DNA from: Arctopsyche grandis | Lineage: Eukaryota > Arthropoda > Insecta > Trichoptera > Hydropsychidae | Direction of reading: 5' to 3' | Length of the DNA stretch: 64,000 bases | Assembly: GCF_051622035.1 (NCBI RefSeq) | Contig: NC_135360.1 | Span: 5,270,001 to 5,334,000, forward strand | In this document: positions 15,190 through 26,539 of the stretch, in pieces | Numbering within the stretch: position 1 is the first letter of the stretch | Layout: each line of letters opens with the position of its first letter | Notes under the pieces: model-generated | Told to the model about the DNA's origin: nothing | What the model saw: only the letters and a program-made list of their open reading frames with translations | The model's database searches: none | Program-made: the position numbers and the translations under genes

Positions 15190-15576
15190 CCCCAATGCGC
15201 CTTCCTGGCCAATTACAATGCAGCATTTTTATATAAATCACTGAATTACGAGACACTGAAAAACTCGCAAGTCAATGAGACATTTATCAATTTGTACACA
15301 AACTTATTTATTGCACATTAATTAATAACAAATCATAGGTGACATATCGTATAGGAGGGATTTTTAGCCAATTTTTTCCGGGAACCGTTTCAACAATGAA
15401 ATCAGAGAAAATTGGCAAACTCCGATAGGAAACGATCAACCTGAAGTCACAAATCCAGGTCTAACCAACAGCATACTCTGAAAAAATTCATTTTCATTCG
15501 AGGCCCGTCCCTGGAATCGAACCCGGCGCCTCTCGACGCTAAGCAGAAGCTTAACAATCGAGCTTTGCTGCTGGCT
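15190..15576 (-). mobile_element. tRNA-derived SINE
   Basis: Same family as 12910-13314 (head AGCCAGCAGCAAAGCTCGAT, B box GGGTTCGATTCC, body GATCGTTTCCTATCGG), with the tail clipped at CCCCAATGCGCC. Confidence 0.85.
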
Positions 15577-15617
15577 ATTATGTATATTATTATAACATTT
15601 CTCTGCATTTGGTACTC

Positions 15618-15819
15618 AAGAGGGCTGGACAGCAGCGCCTTGTCCATACAAACGTACTATACTTCTCCCTTCCTCAATTATGGCACTAGAGAAATTATTT
15701 TTTAATATGCTATGGATATCCACCATTGGGGTGCATCTATCGTTTTATTTTTTTGATTATTTTTTATATGAGCTAGGAGCCGCCAAACATCTATAAAATC
15801 GCCTCTTTTTTACACCCAC
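15618..15819 (-). mobile_element. Partial TTAA-type MITE
   Basis: Matches, inverted, the right half of the element at 35089-35599 ('AGAGGGCTG', 'CCATACAAACGTACTATACT', 'GCCGCCAAACATCTATAAAA'). Broken at both ends by SINE sequence. Confidence 0.7.
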
Positions 15820-16208
15820 GGATCGAACCCGGCGCCTCTCGACGCTAAGCAGAAGCTTAACGACCGAGATATGCTGCTGGCTGAACTTATATTATAGGAT
15901 AACCTTCGGAGTGAGTGACTTTGAACAAATGCCTCATTTGAACTGTATCTCCTTGGTGTGAGTTTTTATATGTTTAATTAAGGTATACTTACGAGTAAAT
16001 GAAACCAAACAAACTTCACATCGGTATGATTTTATTCCTTTGTGGGAATTTATATGACCTATTAGGTTATACTTCTGAGTGAACGCCTTTGAACAAATAT
16101 CGCATTCGAACTTTTTTCGAAATTTTCATTCGAGACCCGGCCCTGGGATCGAACTCGGCGCCTCTCGACGCTAAGCAGAAGCTTATCGACCGAGCTGTGC
16201 TGCTTGGC
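15820..16208 (-). pseudogene. Displaced zinc-finger gene 3' fragment between two SINE heads
   Basis: The minus strand of about 16112-15883 reads two C2H2 fingers ('CSKAFTQKYNLIGHINSH', 'YRCEVCLVSFTRKYTLIKHI') and then the 3' end and flank of the middle zinc-finger gene of the cluster at 42-61 kb, up to the same SINE insertion point (ATAATATAAGTTCAGCCAGC). SINE heads flank it on both sides: 15820-15882 and 16113-16208. It is a broken, inverted copy about 35 kb from its source. Confidence 0.8.
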
Positions 16209-16209
16209 T

Positions 16210-16740
16210 ATTTACAGCTTTATAAAGATTAACAGCGAAAACACACAGCAAGGAACGCGGCACATGGTTTTTTTTAGATTCTTTTAAATATGCGAAAAAA
16301 TGTGGCATGCCCAGTACATATTCAAGGCACGCCCAGCACACACCGTCACAAAATCACCCCCTGGAGTGTTTCCGGTAAAATTGTATCCTTGCTTGACAGT
16401 GATCGATAACGGTGTATCGTGTATCCCATATTTGAAGAAATGTAGGAGAACCCCCACAACGGGGAGCCAAGCACACGACGTGCCGTTTTTCCTGTGTGAT
16501 TTCGCCCCAAGTCACTTGGGTGAGATCTACTGAACATCGAGCAAACTTTTCAACCCATTGTTGGACTTAATCAATTATTTTCTTTGACATAGTCTCTCAC
16601 TTATTTGAAATTTCTGAAATAAATTGGTCCCAACAAAATGGGGCACACTACACAAAATTTCTTGCGAACTTTTAGAAATATATTATATATTCGTTTTAGA
16701 GACATTACATTTTACTGAAAACGTGTTAAATGCCTTCTAA
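16210..16740. other. Unassigned spacer
   Basis: No recognisable gene. An ORF-like stretch near 16300-16537 is open on both strands but matches no family I know; a transposon remnant is possible. Confidence 0.3.
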
Positions 16741-16744
16741 ATGT

Positions 16745-17480
16745 GGTGCTGAAGGCAGATGCTGCGCTTTCCATGCATCGCAAGACGTACGAACATCTCC
16801 ATCCTCAAAGATCTGGCAGTTTCAGAAAATCTCTCCACAATTCTAGAGAGATTCTTTCCTACTTTGGCCATATGTATGCAGCCAGCAGTATGGCTCGGTG
16901 GTTGCGTTTATGTTTAGCACCGAGAGGTTACCGGGTTCAATTCCGTGAGCTAGCCTCGATTGAAAAGAATTTATTCTGAGTATAATCTTAAATTCTCCTG
17001 ACATGACTTGAATATTTGTGACTCGTTTCCTATCAGAGTTTGACAATTTATCTGATTTCATTGTTGAAACGGTTCCTCCATCAAATTGGCAAAAACCATC
17101 TTACCCGCTATGTCACGAATATCTGAATTTGATTTATGTACAAGTCTAAATTCATAGATGTCTCTATCGATTGATTCATCGTTAATTTCGCGTTCTTCAG
17201 CCTCTCTAAATACAGTGATTTATGTAGTAAAAATGCTGCATGAATCTATGAAGGCGCATTGGGGTCTTCCTGTCAAGCCTTCCTGGTATATATCTATTTA
17301 AAATAAAATAAAATATAGCCAGGAAGAATGTGGAGTCTAGAGAAGCCGGAATAGTCACCAGAACACTAGAAGAAAGACGAGCAAGAGGAGTCTCCCATTA
17401 GATGGTCAGATCAAATTAAAGAACTTGCGGGATCGTCCCTAAACGCTGCTTTCAAGAACGGAAGGAGTGGAGGTGTATAA
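16745..17480 (+). pseudogene. RTE-like LINE remnant split by a SINE
   Basis: Before the SINE, frames give 'YEHLHPQ' / 'SILKDLAVSENLSTI' and 'ILSYFGHM'. After it (about 17316-17480) come 'RKNVES' and a 'RRARG' motif followed by 'W.DQIKELAGSSLNAAFKNG'. This is the RTE ORF2 tail in order, with frameshifts, and a SINE (16880-17315) sits in the middle. Confidence 0.7.
16880..17315 (+). mobile_element. tRNA-derived SINE
   Basis: Head AGCCAGCAGTATGGCTCGGT, B-box-like GGGTTCAATTCC, body 'CGTTTCCTATCAGAGTTTG' and tail 'TCAAGCCTTCCTGGTATATA' ending in AAATAAAATAAAA. Inserted into RTE debris. Confidence 0.85.
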
Positions 17481-17790
17481 AAAGTTTTTTTAAAAACATA
17501 CCTCTTCTATAATTTGGATATAAAATTATTATTTTGAATAAAAACAATAATTTTATTTTACTACCGCCATCTATGTTTAAAACTAATAAACGAACGATGG
17601 ATAAACGTCAACGACTATCTCGCCGGGCAGATATCAAACGTGTCTTTCACGATATTTTTGCACCATCGTAATGGCGGAGGATCAATTTACTTATATTGAT
17701 GACCAAAATGAGCAATATGGTAAAGTATGAAAACGATCGGATACGAGCAAACTTTTTCCTGAATTGTAATGGTAAGTGAAACGTAAAGGA
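17480..17790 (+). repeat. Dispersed repeat with captured-exon-like coding start, copy 1
   Basis: Carries 'CTACCGCCATCTATG', then ATGGCGGAGGATCAATTTAC, reading MAEDQFTYIDDQNEQYG before GTAAAGTATG, a good splice donor. Copy 2 at 22225-22520 reads MAEVPFTYIDDQNEQYG before the same donor. The parent gene is unknown to me. Confidence 0.55.
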
Positions 17791-19338
17791 GGTATGTAAT
17801 AATAAATGATCACGACTTTCAGCATTGCTCAGCAAACGAGAAAGAAGACATTACTCTAACTTATCGGCTTGAGATTTCTTCCTGTGAGGCTTTTTGTAAT
17901 GTAAAGTATACAAATGTTCATTGACCTCAAACTGTCCAGAAGTTGAAGATAACCTTCAATCGGAAATTCAACCAAGAATTTCAAAGATTATGCTTAGGTA
18001 TGTATTTGATGAACAATGTGTCCAGCTCAAAACATATCTTATGCTGAGCATATTTTTAAAAATAAACTGTTCATTTACAGGCTTCCTATCCTTCAGTTGT
18101 TTCCATAGTTGGAAAGGGCAAAAATATTTAATTTTGATTTTCTTCATTCATTTTGTTACAATTTGAATATTTTTGTCTCCACGGTTTAATGTGATTAATG
18201 CAAGTCGTGTTCCGATAGCGATCAGGAAGCCCTCATGCGTACTTGATCGCACCGATACAGCTGACAAATTGAATGTCGATTTGTACCTGAGCTGAATTCT
18301 AATTAATAACAGCTCCATCATCGAGGTGATACATTTTTTTCGGCTATGTACGCAGAACGGCGAAATAAAAAGTCTTAAAAAAGTTATAAATCATTTTATT
18401 TATCGATACTTTTCATCTTCGATTTATGATTTCAATAAAAAAAAAAAAACAATCTTAAAAATACACACACAATTTGTGTATACGTTATTATTTGCCATTA
18501 AGTTGTCATAAACAAATGAAATGTTACAAAAAAAAAAAAAAAACAAAAGAGTTTTCATTTAAAACAATTTATGCAATAAAATTCAAATGAATATGTTTCA
18601 AGTATGTGTTAAAATATTAATAAAAAAGAAATGTCAAAAACAGCAAATCTATATAGAAATATATATATAATGTATATTAATTAAATACAATAAAACAAAG
18701 CCATAATTTTATAAATTTTATGCGCAATAACATATTATTCATTAAAAATAAATATAATCAGTATCTGATTTCAGGACAATACTTGATTATTGTCAAAATT
18801 TCACACACGAAATTCCAATCACACAAATTTTCGCACACAGCATCAGCAATCGTTTACGGCATTTGGCAGATTTGTAGCCGATATCTGACACACGACCGGA
18901 CGGAGCTGATAAATGACCGATTACCGGTGACAGACACCGATTAGATATCCACCAAATGCCTTGAACCGGCAGTATGTATACACTTCCGGAGAAGAGTTGC
19001 CATAAATTCATCGATTAACAAAATACAACATACTTTTGAGATTGCCAACATATTCGAGCAATCCAAGAAATGAATAAAAACATGATATTTTACACCATCG
19101 TAACTCAGATGAGCCACTTTCGTTTTTACGTTTTTAAGACCTATTGATTTTGACCCTTTGGATCTTTTGAACAATCAAGCTTCCGAAAGTGGCTCAAACG
19201 AGCCACTAAATTTTACACAATCCGGAATCATCGCAGGACTGCAATATATATGTACATACATATACAAAAAATTATTTAATGCTATGTCTAAATTACACCT
19301 ACATATATCATACATGCTTTTTACAAGCTGCAACACAC
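17791..19338. other. AT-rich spacer / UIF-like 3' flank
   Basis: Several poly-A and poly-T runs; no coding frame that I can support. The right part is presumably 3' UTR of the minus-strand UIF-like gene. Confidence 0.4.
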
Positions 19339-22300
19339 TCAGTTCTGAAGAGAGATAAACCTATCACTGAGTTTCGTAGTCGTCAAGTGTGGTGTCGGGA
19401 TGAAGTTAATTCCTAGTGGGTCCGAATGGGACTGATCGAGGACTTTGCCGTCCTGATAGCTCTTGCCTTGGAGTGCGGCGATCTCCATCTGCAGCTGCGG
19501 ATTTAAAATTTGCCTATTGACATAGTTGATCCCACCGCGGCCCCGACCGCGACCTCGTCCACGGCCACGTCCGCGACCCCTGCCGACGGAGCCGTTCGAC
19601 GATATGCTCCCTGATCTCCCTCGGATCTTCACGCCACCGATCGCCGCGTTCAGTTGCGCCAAGCTCTGACTGTCTAAATATCCTACTCTATTGTTCAAAT
19701 TTGAGAAACTGTTCCTGCGTGGCCTGCGCAATGGACGGTGATCGTTTGCAACGCTTACTGTATACGTTTCCGGTTGAAACTTTGGTTTAGATCCGGACCT
19801 GGTGAATACTCTGGATTGAATCTGTCTGTTTTGCCGCTCTCTCAGTATCATGTCCGATCGTAGTCCGCCTCCGTTGAAGTTGAACTGTGGATTGTGACCG
19901 AGTCGTGCCGCGATGCCGACTTTGGGCATTCCGGACGGCGTGCGACTTCTAGATCGTCTGAAGTTCTGTTGGTTGTTGGGGCGGGTCAGCGATCTAGATC
20001 TCGATTGGGAACGTAGAATCGGTTGGTTGATGCGGGAGCGGGAGCGCGATCTGGACCGGCCGCGGATCATTTGAGGCACGTTGTTGGTTTGGAATCGAGT
20101 GCGAGAGCGGGATCTAGAACGGGACCGAGACAATCCTTGGTTATTGTTCGGTGGGAATCTCGTCCGAGACAGTGATCGCCGGCCTCCATTTTGATTCTGA
20201 CGACCTGAAAAAAGAAACAAAACAAATATTTTATTTTCATTCATCATTTTACTTTTATAAATTTTTGACTTCAGAAATTATATTCCATTATACAATACAC
20301 AAAATGACCCTCGTAGTGTCTCTAAAAAAGAATTATATTCTTCTCATAGAACGTACTAATACCGAATTACCAAAATGAGACTACATATTTGTAACATTTT
20401 CTTAACCCTTTGAGTGCTGAAGTCATTTCTGTTGAAAGCCCGCCACGTTAAAAATTTCGCCCACATTTCCAATTAGAATTATTTGGACATCCAATAGAAA
20501 TTGTTGCTAATCCAAACAATTGTTGCTAACACAAAGGCATTTCGAGTTTTGTGAAGGTGTGTTTAGACTGTCTAATAAAATATAATATACAAAAGATGTC
20601 TATTAATGAATGTATTTTTCCAAAACTAGTTCCATATTCTTCATCGTTGTTAAAATGTAATGCTCACAATCTAAATGCCAAGCCACAATCTAAAATATTC
20701 AAGAGTTAGGTATTTCTATCGTGAAATTCTGCTATGGTTATAAATTCAGAATTTCCGGTATAAAGCAGTCGTTATAAACATTGACACGGATTACACGACC
20801 CATGTTCAATGCATTTTTTTTCAATGCTACCTGGAAAGGCTTAGTGGGTAGTATTCTTGTTTACTTTGTACATGCTCCAAATACAACGCCTATCAGCGTT
20901 TTTCAGGCCCATGGACTTGTTTCCAAATCGCCGATCGGCGTTGGCCAGCATTCAAAGTATTGCAAACGAATGTTGCAAAACCACATTGAATGTTTTATTA
21001 AAAAAATTTAAATAAAATGGGCGAGGGGCGCCTTCGGCACCCCTTGGCACTCACCCATTTACCATGGCCTCGCTACGGCACTGTCTCTGATTTAATAAAG
21101 ACAGGCTTCAAAAATATATCGATCACCGCAATCCAATGTTGTCTAACGGAACCGTTTTCTAAACAGCTCGAACCATAACACTGTTCGACAAATGACGACT
21201 TTTTTTTGGTTCAGAGACGAAATATGACATTTCTTATAGATCTATGCCCAGTGAACACGAATCTGGTAATAAAAAATGTTGATTGGCTCGAGATTCGGAG
21301 ATATACGTGTTTTTTAAATCGCGCGATTTTTCTATATCTTGGTGTTGTTCAGTCGATGTCTCAAAATCTGTCAATTTCCATTTCAAAATAAATATTGGAA
21401 TCTATAGTCAGGTATTTTATCTTTCATTTGTTATACTTTTCAGCTTTCAAATCTCTCTAAGCAGTCGTTCAGTTCAAATCAAAAGTCAAAAGTACGTATT
21501 TTCACTTGGGATTTTTTCCCACTGTTAATACTATTTTATATTGAGTATTTTCTATTGAAACATGTTTATTAGGATAGTGTTCTGGCCACACTATTTTTTG
21601 TTTTCGTTTAAAAGGGTTAATTGGAAGTGTGCTGAATTTTAAATTGGTAAAATTGCGAGCTAAAATCTCGTACTATTATCTACTCGTATTTACACGAATC
21701 TGAATTGAATTAATAGGGATAATATATTAAATTGTCTTTATATGAGAATTAAATAAAATTCCACTTAGAAAAATCATATTTCGACTATTCTTCAAAAATT
21801 GTATTGATAATTGGCTTTCCTCGATAAAATAAATGAATTTTTGTTATTAATCCACAAGAATAGTCGAAATATGTTTTTTCAAAGTGGAATTTTATTTAAT
21901 ACTCATATTAAGACAATTTAAAAAACACATATATCTCCGAATCTCGAGCCAATCAACATTTTTTTATTACCAGATTCGTGTTTACTGGGCATAGATCTAT
22001 AGGAAAATTCATATCTCGTCTCTGAACCATTTTTCGTGTCGAACAGTGTAATTAAAAAAAGAGGTTACAAACAGAAATTGATAGCTCTGGTTCTTTATCA
22101 TCGAAATTGGTCAATTCGAATTCGAATTTCGAGATTTGAACTAAAATTAAGCATGGTGGTGGATCCATAATAGTATGGGGATGTTTATCGAGTGCTGGAG
22201 TTAGAAATTTGGTCAAAAACATTTAATTAAATAAAAGTTTTTTAAAAACATACCTCTTGTATAATTTGTATATAAAATTATTATTTTGAATAAAAGCACC

Positions 22301-25300
22301 AATATTTTTTTTTTACTACTGCCATCTATGTATAAAATTAATGACTACCAACTGTCACCGAGATTAAAAATCTTCGGACCTGAAATGCTTCTTATACGAT
22401 ATTTTATCTCTATCGTAATGGCGGAGGTTCCATTTACTTACATCGATGACCAAAATGAGCAATATGGCAAAGTATGAAAACGATCGGATAAGCGGCAAAC
22501 TTTTTCCTGAATTGTTATCGTAAGTGAAACGTATGTAAAAACGACGGTATTTTATAAAAAGGTTTCAAAAAAATCAAATTTTGCTGTGCAACCTGAAGCT
22601 ATATAGTCCCAGCTTCATCTTTCAACAAGATAATAACTCGAAACACACGTCCAAAACTTTGTAAGGACTTCTTACAACAACAAAAATCATACATCGTTGT
22701 TTTCATAAACCATACCTGTATTTATGTACATTCAAATAAAAATATTTTACAGTCAACTGTATGGAGTCCTTGAAACATTTAATCTAATCTTTTTGAATCT
22801 AAATGTCGCAATGTAAAATACACATTGCAATAAACACCGAATCGACCGACCACGCCATTATATTTAAACAAGTGCCGATAAATTCGACACATATCAGAAC
22901 GATCGAGTAAACATTAACCTGAAACATTCAAATACACATATAATATTTGCATAGGTGCTTGCGAACAGTTCCAATACCTAATCTAGCAGGTGTACGGGAT
23001 CTCGACTGTCTCTGGACTGGACCACCGCGACCGCCTCTCCCGCCGCCCCTGCCTCTCGGAACCGAGCCTCCTCTGCCCCTCGGTCCGGTCACGTTACCCC
23101 TGCCTCGACCGGCCCCCCGTTTATTGACACCCCCGCCTCTGGTCAAAGTCACTTTGGCACCGCGACCTCTGCCGCGGCTCATCCTGCCGCCTCGACCTCT
23201 TCCCCTTCCGCCACCACGACCGACCGAAGAGTCCCTCTTCCTCGCCTTATTTTCCTTGATTATCTGATCTGAAACGGGTATTCAAAGCAATGATTTAGTA
23301 TTCAATCGAGAGTGGGATACAAATGAATGATGCGTACACTGAATACGTCGAAATAGATATAGAATAACCTAGATATGCCTTTACATACAAATTTCGTTGG
23401 AGATCTTGTCGCCACTATCTGAGGGATTCGGGGGGGTTTAACTAGCGGGGAAGTGGTGAAAAAAAAGGAAGGAACGCAAAAAACGCAGTGGTCAGCAACC
23501 AGTTTATGTACATATGTATCGAAGTGATGGCAGCTGGAAACATACAGATTTTTATGTTTAAAAATTGTACTAATCATCGGCTTCAAACATGAAAGGACAT
23601 AATAAGTTTTGGGATGAATTGCTTTCCAGATAACTGAATTGCAATCATAGATGTAGAATAACCTAGATATGCCTTTACATACAAATTTCGTTGGAGATCT
23701 TGTCGCCACTGTCTGAGGGGTGCGGGAGGTTTAACTAGCGGGGAAGTGGTGAAAAAAAAAGGAAGGAACGCAAAATACGCAGTGGTCAGCAACCAGTTTA
23801 TGTACATATGTATCGAAGTGATGGCAGCTGGAAACATACAGATTTTTATGTTTAAAAGTTGTACTAATCATCAGCTTCAAACATGAAAGGACATAATAAG
23901 TTTTGGGATGAATTGCTTTCCAGATAACTGAATTGCAATCATAGATGTAGAATAACCTAGATATGCCTTTACATACAAATTTCGTTGGAGATCTTGTCGC
24001 CACTGTCTGAGGGGTGCGGGAGGTTTAACTAGCGGGGAAGTGGTGAAAAAAAAGGAAGGAACGCAAAAAACGCAGTGGTCAGCAACCAGTTTATGTACAT
24101 ATGTATCGAAGTGATGGCAGCTGGAAACATACAGATTTTTATGTTTAAAAGTTGTACTAATCATCGGCTTCAAACATGAAAGGACATAATAAGTTTTGGG
24201 ATGAATTGCTTTCCAGATAACTGAATTGCAATCATAGATGTAGAATAACCTAGATTTGCCTTTACATACAAATTTCGTTGGAGATCTTGTCGCCACTATC
24301 TGAGGGATGCGAGGGGTTGAACTAGCGGGGAAGTGGTGAAAAAAAAGGAAGGAACGCAAAAAACGCAATGTGGTCAGCAACCAGTTTATGTACATATACT
24401 GAAGTTTTATTTTATTTATAACTTTATTTTATTGGACACTCCGCGTGACAGAGTAAACCAAACTAATAAAGCCATATTAAGAAAAAAATATTTAGCTATA
24501 CACACTATATTAAACTACAAATGTATGTTACTATAATAAAACCATCATTAACTATTACAATATTTAAACATTAGTACCTTCCACAAGGATCAATTTTAAA
24601 ACTGACACTTTAATATTTAGTTAATTGTTTGTAGTTTAAAACTTAATGTCGATTTCTGAATTTCCTACAGTGCCAACAAGATATACGCGTGCATTTAGAG
24701 ACATCTGTGGCAGAGGTTGTCGACCACTGCATGTAACACTACATACATCGTGCCGATATTTCATCATATGTTAAAATACTACTATAATTGAAGACATTAT
24801 ATATTAATTCTTACATATGATATGTGATGCCATCCGCCTTTTTATGTTTTCTTGAGAAATTGTAACACAATTTCACTGAATACGTTGGCATTTTCGAAAA
24901 ATGTCAATCGACCTTCCGACTTAGAAGCTAACTAGCTACTGAGAGAGTAGGCTTAGAGCGTCAGGGCGTATCTATGTATTCTATATCTATGGTCGAAACA
25001 AACATACATAAAAGGAAAGGGGAAACAATTTAGACAATCAGTAACACTTTAGTTGATAAGTAAATATATATGAAAACAAACAAAATGGAATAACATTAAA
25101 CTGTAGTCTATCAGACTTCAACACATTGAACGTAATCTATATATAACCTCTGGACTGTTTTGGAAATTCCGAAATGATTTCAACGAGAAGTTGATCCTCC
25201 ACGCTTGACCTCAAACTCTCAAAGATGGTAAATGTAATAAAGTTTCCATACAAAAACTACAATACTTTTATACGAATTGCATACACTTTGATCAACTTTC

Positions 25301-25561
25301 ACAAATAATGACTCAAACACATAAAACGCGAATTAGAGGTTTGCCTGCATATTTGGGTCACAGCTTATTCGTGGAGAATAAATAATAGTGCAAACGATTC
25401 GAGTAGAGTCGAAAGATGTGTATGGAGTGAGAAGTGAGAAGTGAGCAAGTGAGCAAGTGGGGCAAGTGAGTAATGTGTATAAATAGTCTGTGTGTAGGTT
25501 ATGTGTTCGAGCGGGGGCGTAGCGTCTTACCGAGGGACAGGTCGAGCCCCGATTGAGACAT
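19339..25561 (-). CDS. UAP56-interacting mRNA-export adaptor (UIF/FYTTD1-like), RGG/SR-rich
   Basis: Three coding exons on the minus strand: 25561-25531, 23268-22978 and 20204-19339, with phases 1 and 1 and GT-AG ends, for 395 aa plus TGA. The joined N-terminus reads MSQSGLDLSLDQIIKENKAR, a UAP56-binding motif (LDxIIK) as in ALY/REF and UIF/FYTTD1. Residues about 30-85 are an RGG/GRG-rich domain, then an RS-rich stretch (about 105-165), a second RG run (about 315), and a C-terminal 'TTTKLSDRFISLQ' like the second UAP56-contact motif (TLNERF) of UIF and CHTOP. Such proteins hand spliced mRNA to the export receptor NXF1 through the DEAD-box helicase UAP56/DDX39B in the nucleus. CHTOP-like is the alternative. 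Intron 1 holds transposon B with captured CMIP DNA, and intron 2 a CACTG-end element. Confidence 0.78.
21179..22048. mobile_element. CACTG-end element 1 (870 bp), in UIF-like intron 2
   Basis: Starts CACTGTTCGACA and ends TGTCGAACAGTG, flanked by TAA on both sides. Inverted arms of over 100 bp include 'GGTTCAGAGACGA', 'TCTATGCCCAGTGAACACGA' and 'GATTGGCTCGAGATTCGGAG'. No transposase. The 3-bp TWA duplication with CACTG tips fits a CACTA/Chapaev or Harbinger-related DNA transposon. A distant relative is at 46807-48033. Confidence 0.75.
22225..22520 (+). repeat. Dispersed repeat with captured-exon-like coding start, copy 2
   Basis: As at 17480-17790: ATGGCGGAGGTTCCATTTAC, then 'TYIDDQNEQYG' and the GTAAAGTATG donor, with a shared tail 'AAACTTTTTCCTGAATTGT'. 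The coding part is better kept than the rest. Confidence 0.55.
23352..24991 (-). mobile_element. TIR transposon 'B' with tandem captured CMIP DNA, in UIF-like intron 1
   Basis: Inverted ends AATAGATATAGAATA (23352-23366) and TATTCTATATCTATG (24977-24991), with GTCGA on both sides (23347-23351 and 24992-24996). The part 24400-24991 matches transposon A of the CMIP intron in reverse. The part 23352-24400 is a tandem array of about 294-bp units (start points 23360, 23654, 23948 and 24241). Each unit combines about 170 bp of the element's right end with about 125 bp of CMIP flanking DNA: intron, TTTCCAG acceptor and CTGCCATCACTTCGATAC of the next exon. ORFs across the array (for example 23877-24395) are repeat products, not genes. 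Confidence 0.82.
25000..25530. other. UIF-like intron 1, 5' part
   Basis: Non-coding sequence between transposon B and the first coding exon. Includes a short tandem AGTGAGAAGTGAGCAAGTG block near 25430-25470. The promoter of the UIF-like gene must lie right of 25561, but I see no TATA box. Confidence 0.4.
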
Positions 25562-25771
25562 GCCGACGACTGGGCCGTTCGATGATTGGTCCGTTCGATC
25601 TGCGACACTTCCAGACCTTCAAATCCTCACGCTTCGGAGACGAAGTGCAGCGTCCACACACCGCACATCAGACAACGCTATACTATGTACTGAACTGCCG
25701 ACTCCGAGTGGTTTTAACACTAGCATATATGACCACGTACGATTTTGACATTTTCCAAATATGTATTCAAG

Positions 25772-26045
25772 GGGTCTACCTCACGGGACCGAAAGTGAAA
25801 AGCCCGAAAAAGCAAATATCGGAAGGCAAAGATCGAAAATCGAAAGATCTTAAGTCGAAAGACCAAAAAAAAGGGTGCATGGTAAACGGTACTATGTGTA
25901 TATAATATATATGAGTGGCATGCGGTGAAACTAACTCTCTTTTTGTCATAAAGCCTTGTTTAATGTGCGCGCGCAGGATATGGGAGGAAAAGCCTGTTCC
26001 TCTTGTTCCTGTTGTATCCTGCTCGTTAATAAATAAATTAAGTGA
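25772..26045. mobile_element. Fold-back element, partial copy
   Basis: Starts GGGTCTACCTCACGGGACCG, holds 'AAATATCGGAAGGCAAAGATC' and 'GGTGCATGGTAAACGGTA', then an incomplete opposite arm ('TGTGCGCGCGCAGGATA', 'TTGTATCCTGCTCG'). Confidence 0.65.
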
Positions 26046-26096
26046 GGATGTACGACGGGGGGAGAGAAACTTTTACCGCACGCCACTGATAAATAT

Positions 26097-26465
26097 GGTT
26101 CGGTGATTACTGGTCACAAATTACTCGTCACAAAGTCACTAAAATCTCTATAACGGAACATCTGGCAGCCGAAAAGTCCATCATACTAACGATAACTGAT
26201 GTGGCGGCTCGCTTATACGACATGGTCGAGTTTGGTTGCCTTCCTGCGAGTGGGAACCAACTCGGCTGGGTTCGGAGAGCCACTACTCACTCTGCCTTTA
26301 GCTGTCATATAATAAACACGTGCATTAACATGCCAGTCGTCTCATTCGTTCATCCCCATACTATCATAGTAACGAGAACTTGAGTGCCAAATATTGTGTA
26401 TTTGCGATTTTCGTGGCAAAAATTGTCATTGTGACCACCCCAATGTGACGAATAGTCCAATTACC
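26097..26465 (-). mobile_element. 204-bp MITE copy interrupted by about 165 bp
   Basis: Ends as in the family, with a 9-bp GATAAATAT duplication on both sides. It is split near 26197-26362 by sequence matching, inverted, the LTR-like repeat of 9876-10015 and 53796-54005. Confidence 0.75.
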
Positions 26466-26539
26466 GATAAATATACTAATCGTTTTTCATATGTATGCAT
26501 GGTAAACGAACATTTTCGACTTTTTAACATTCGGTGCGG

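Noticed and set aside
15820-15882. tRNA gene at a SINE head (A and B boxes)
   Set aside because: The head lacks a clover-leaf acceptor stem and always leads into the SINE body; these are tRNA-derived SINE promoters, not tRNA genes.
22947-23267. Pro/Leu-rich plus-strand ORF
   Set aside because: Antisense of the RGG-coding exon of the UIF-like gene; the Pro/Leu pattern is the complement of Gly/Arg codons.
23302-24395. Overlapping minus-strand ORFs sharing 'RSPTKFVCKGISRLFYIYD'
   Set aside because: They are translations of the 294-bp tandem unit (and of 3726-3965 in transposon A). The same residues recur because the DNA repeats; no start, domain or splice support.
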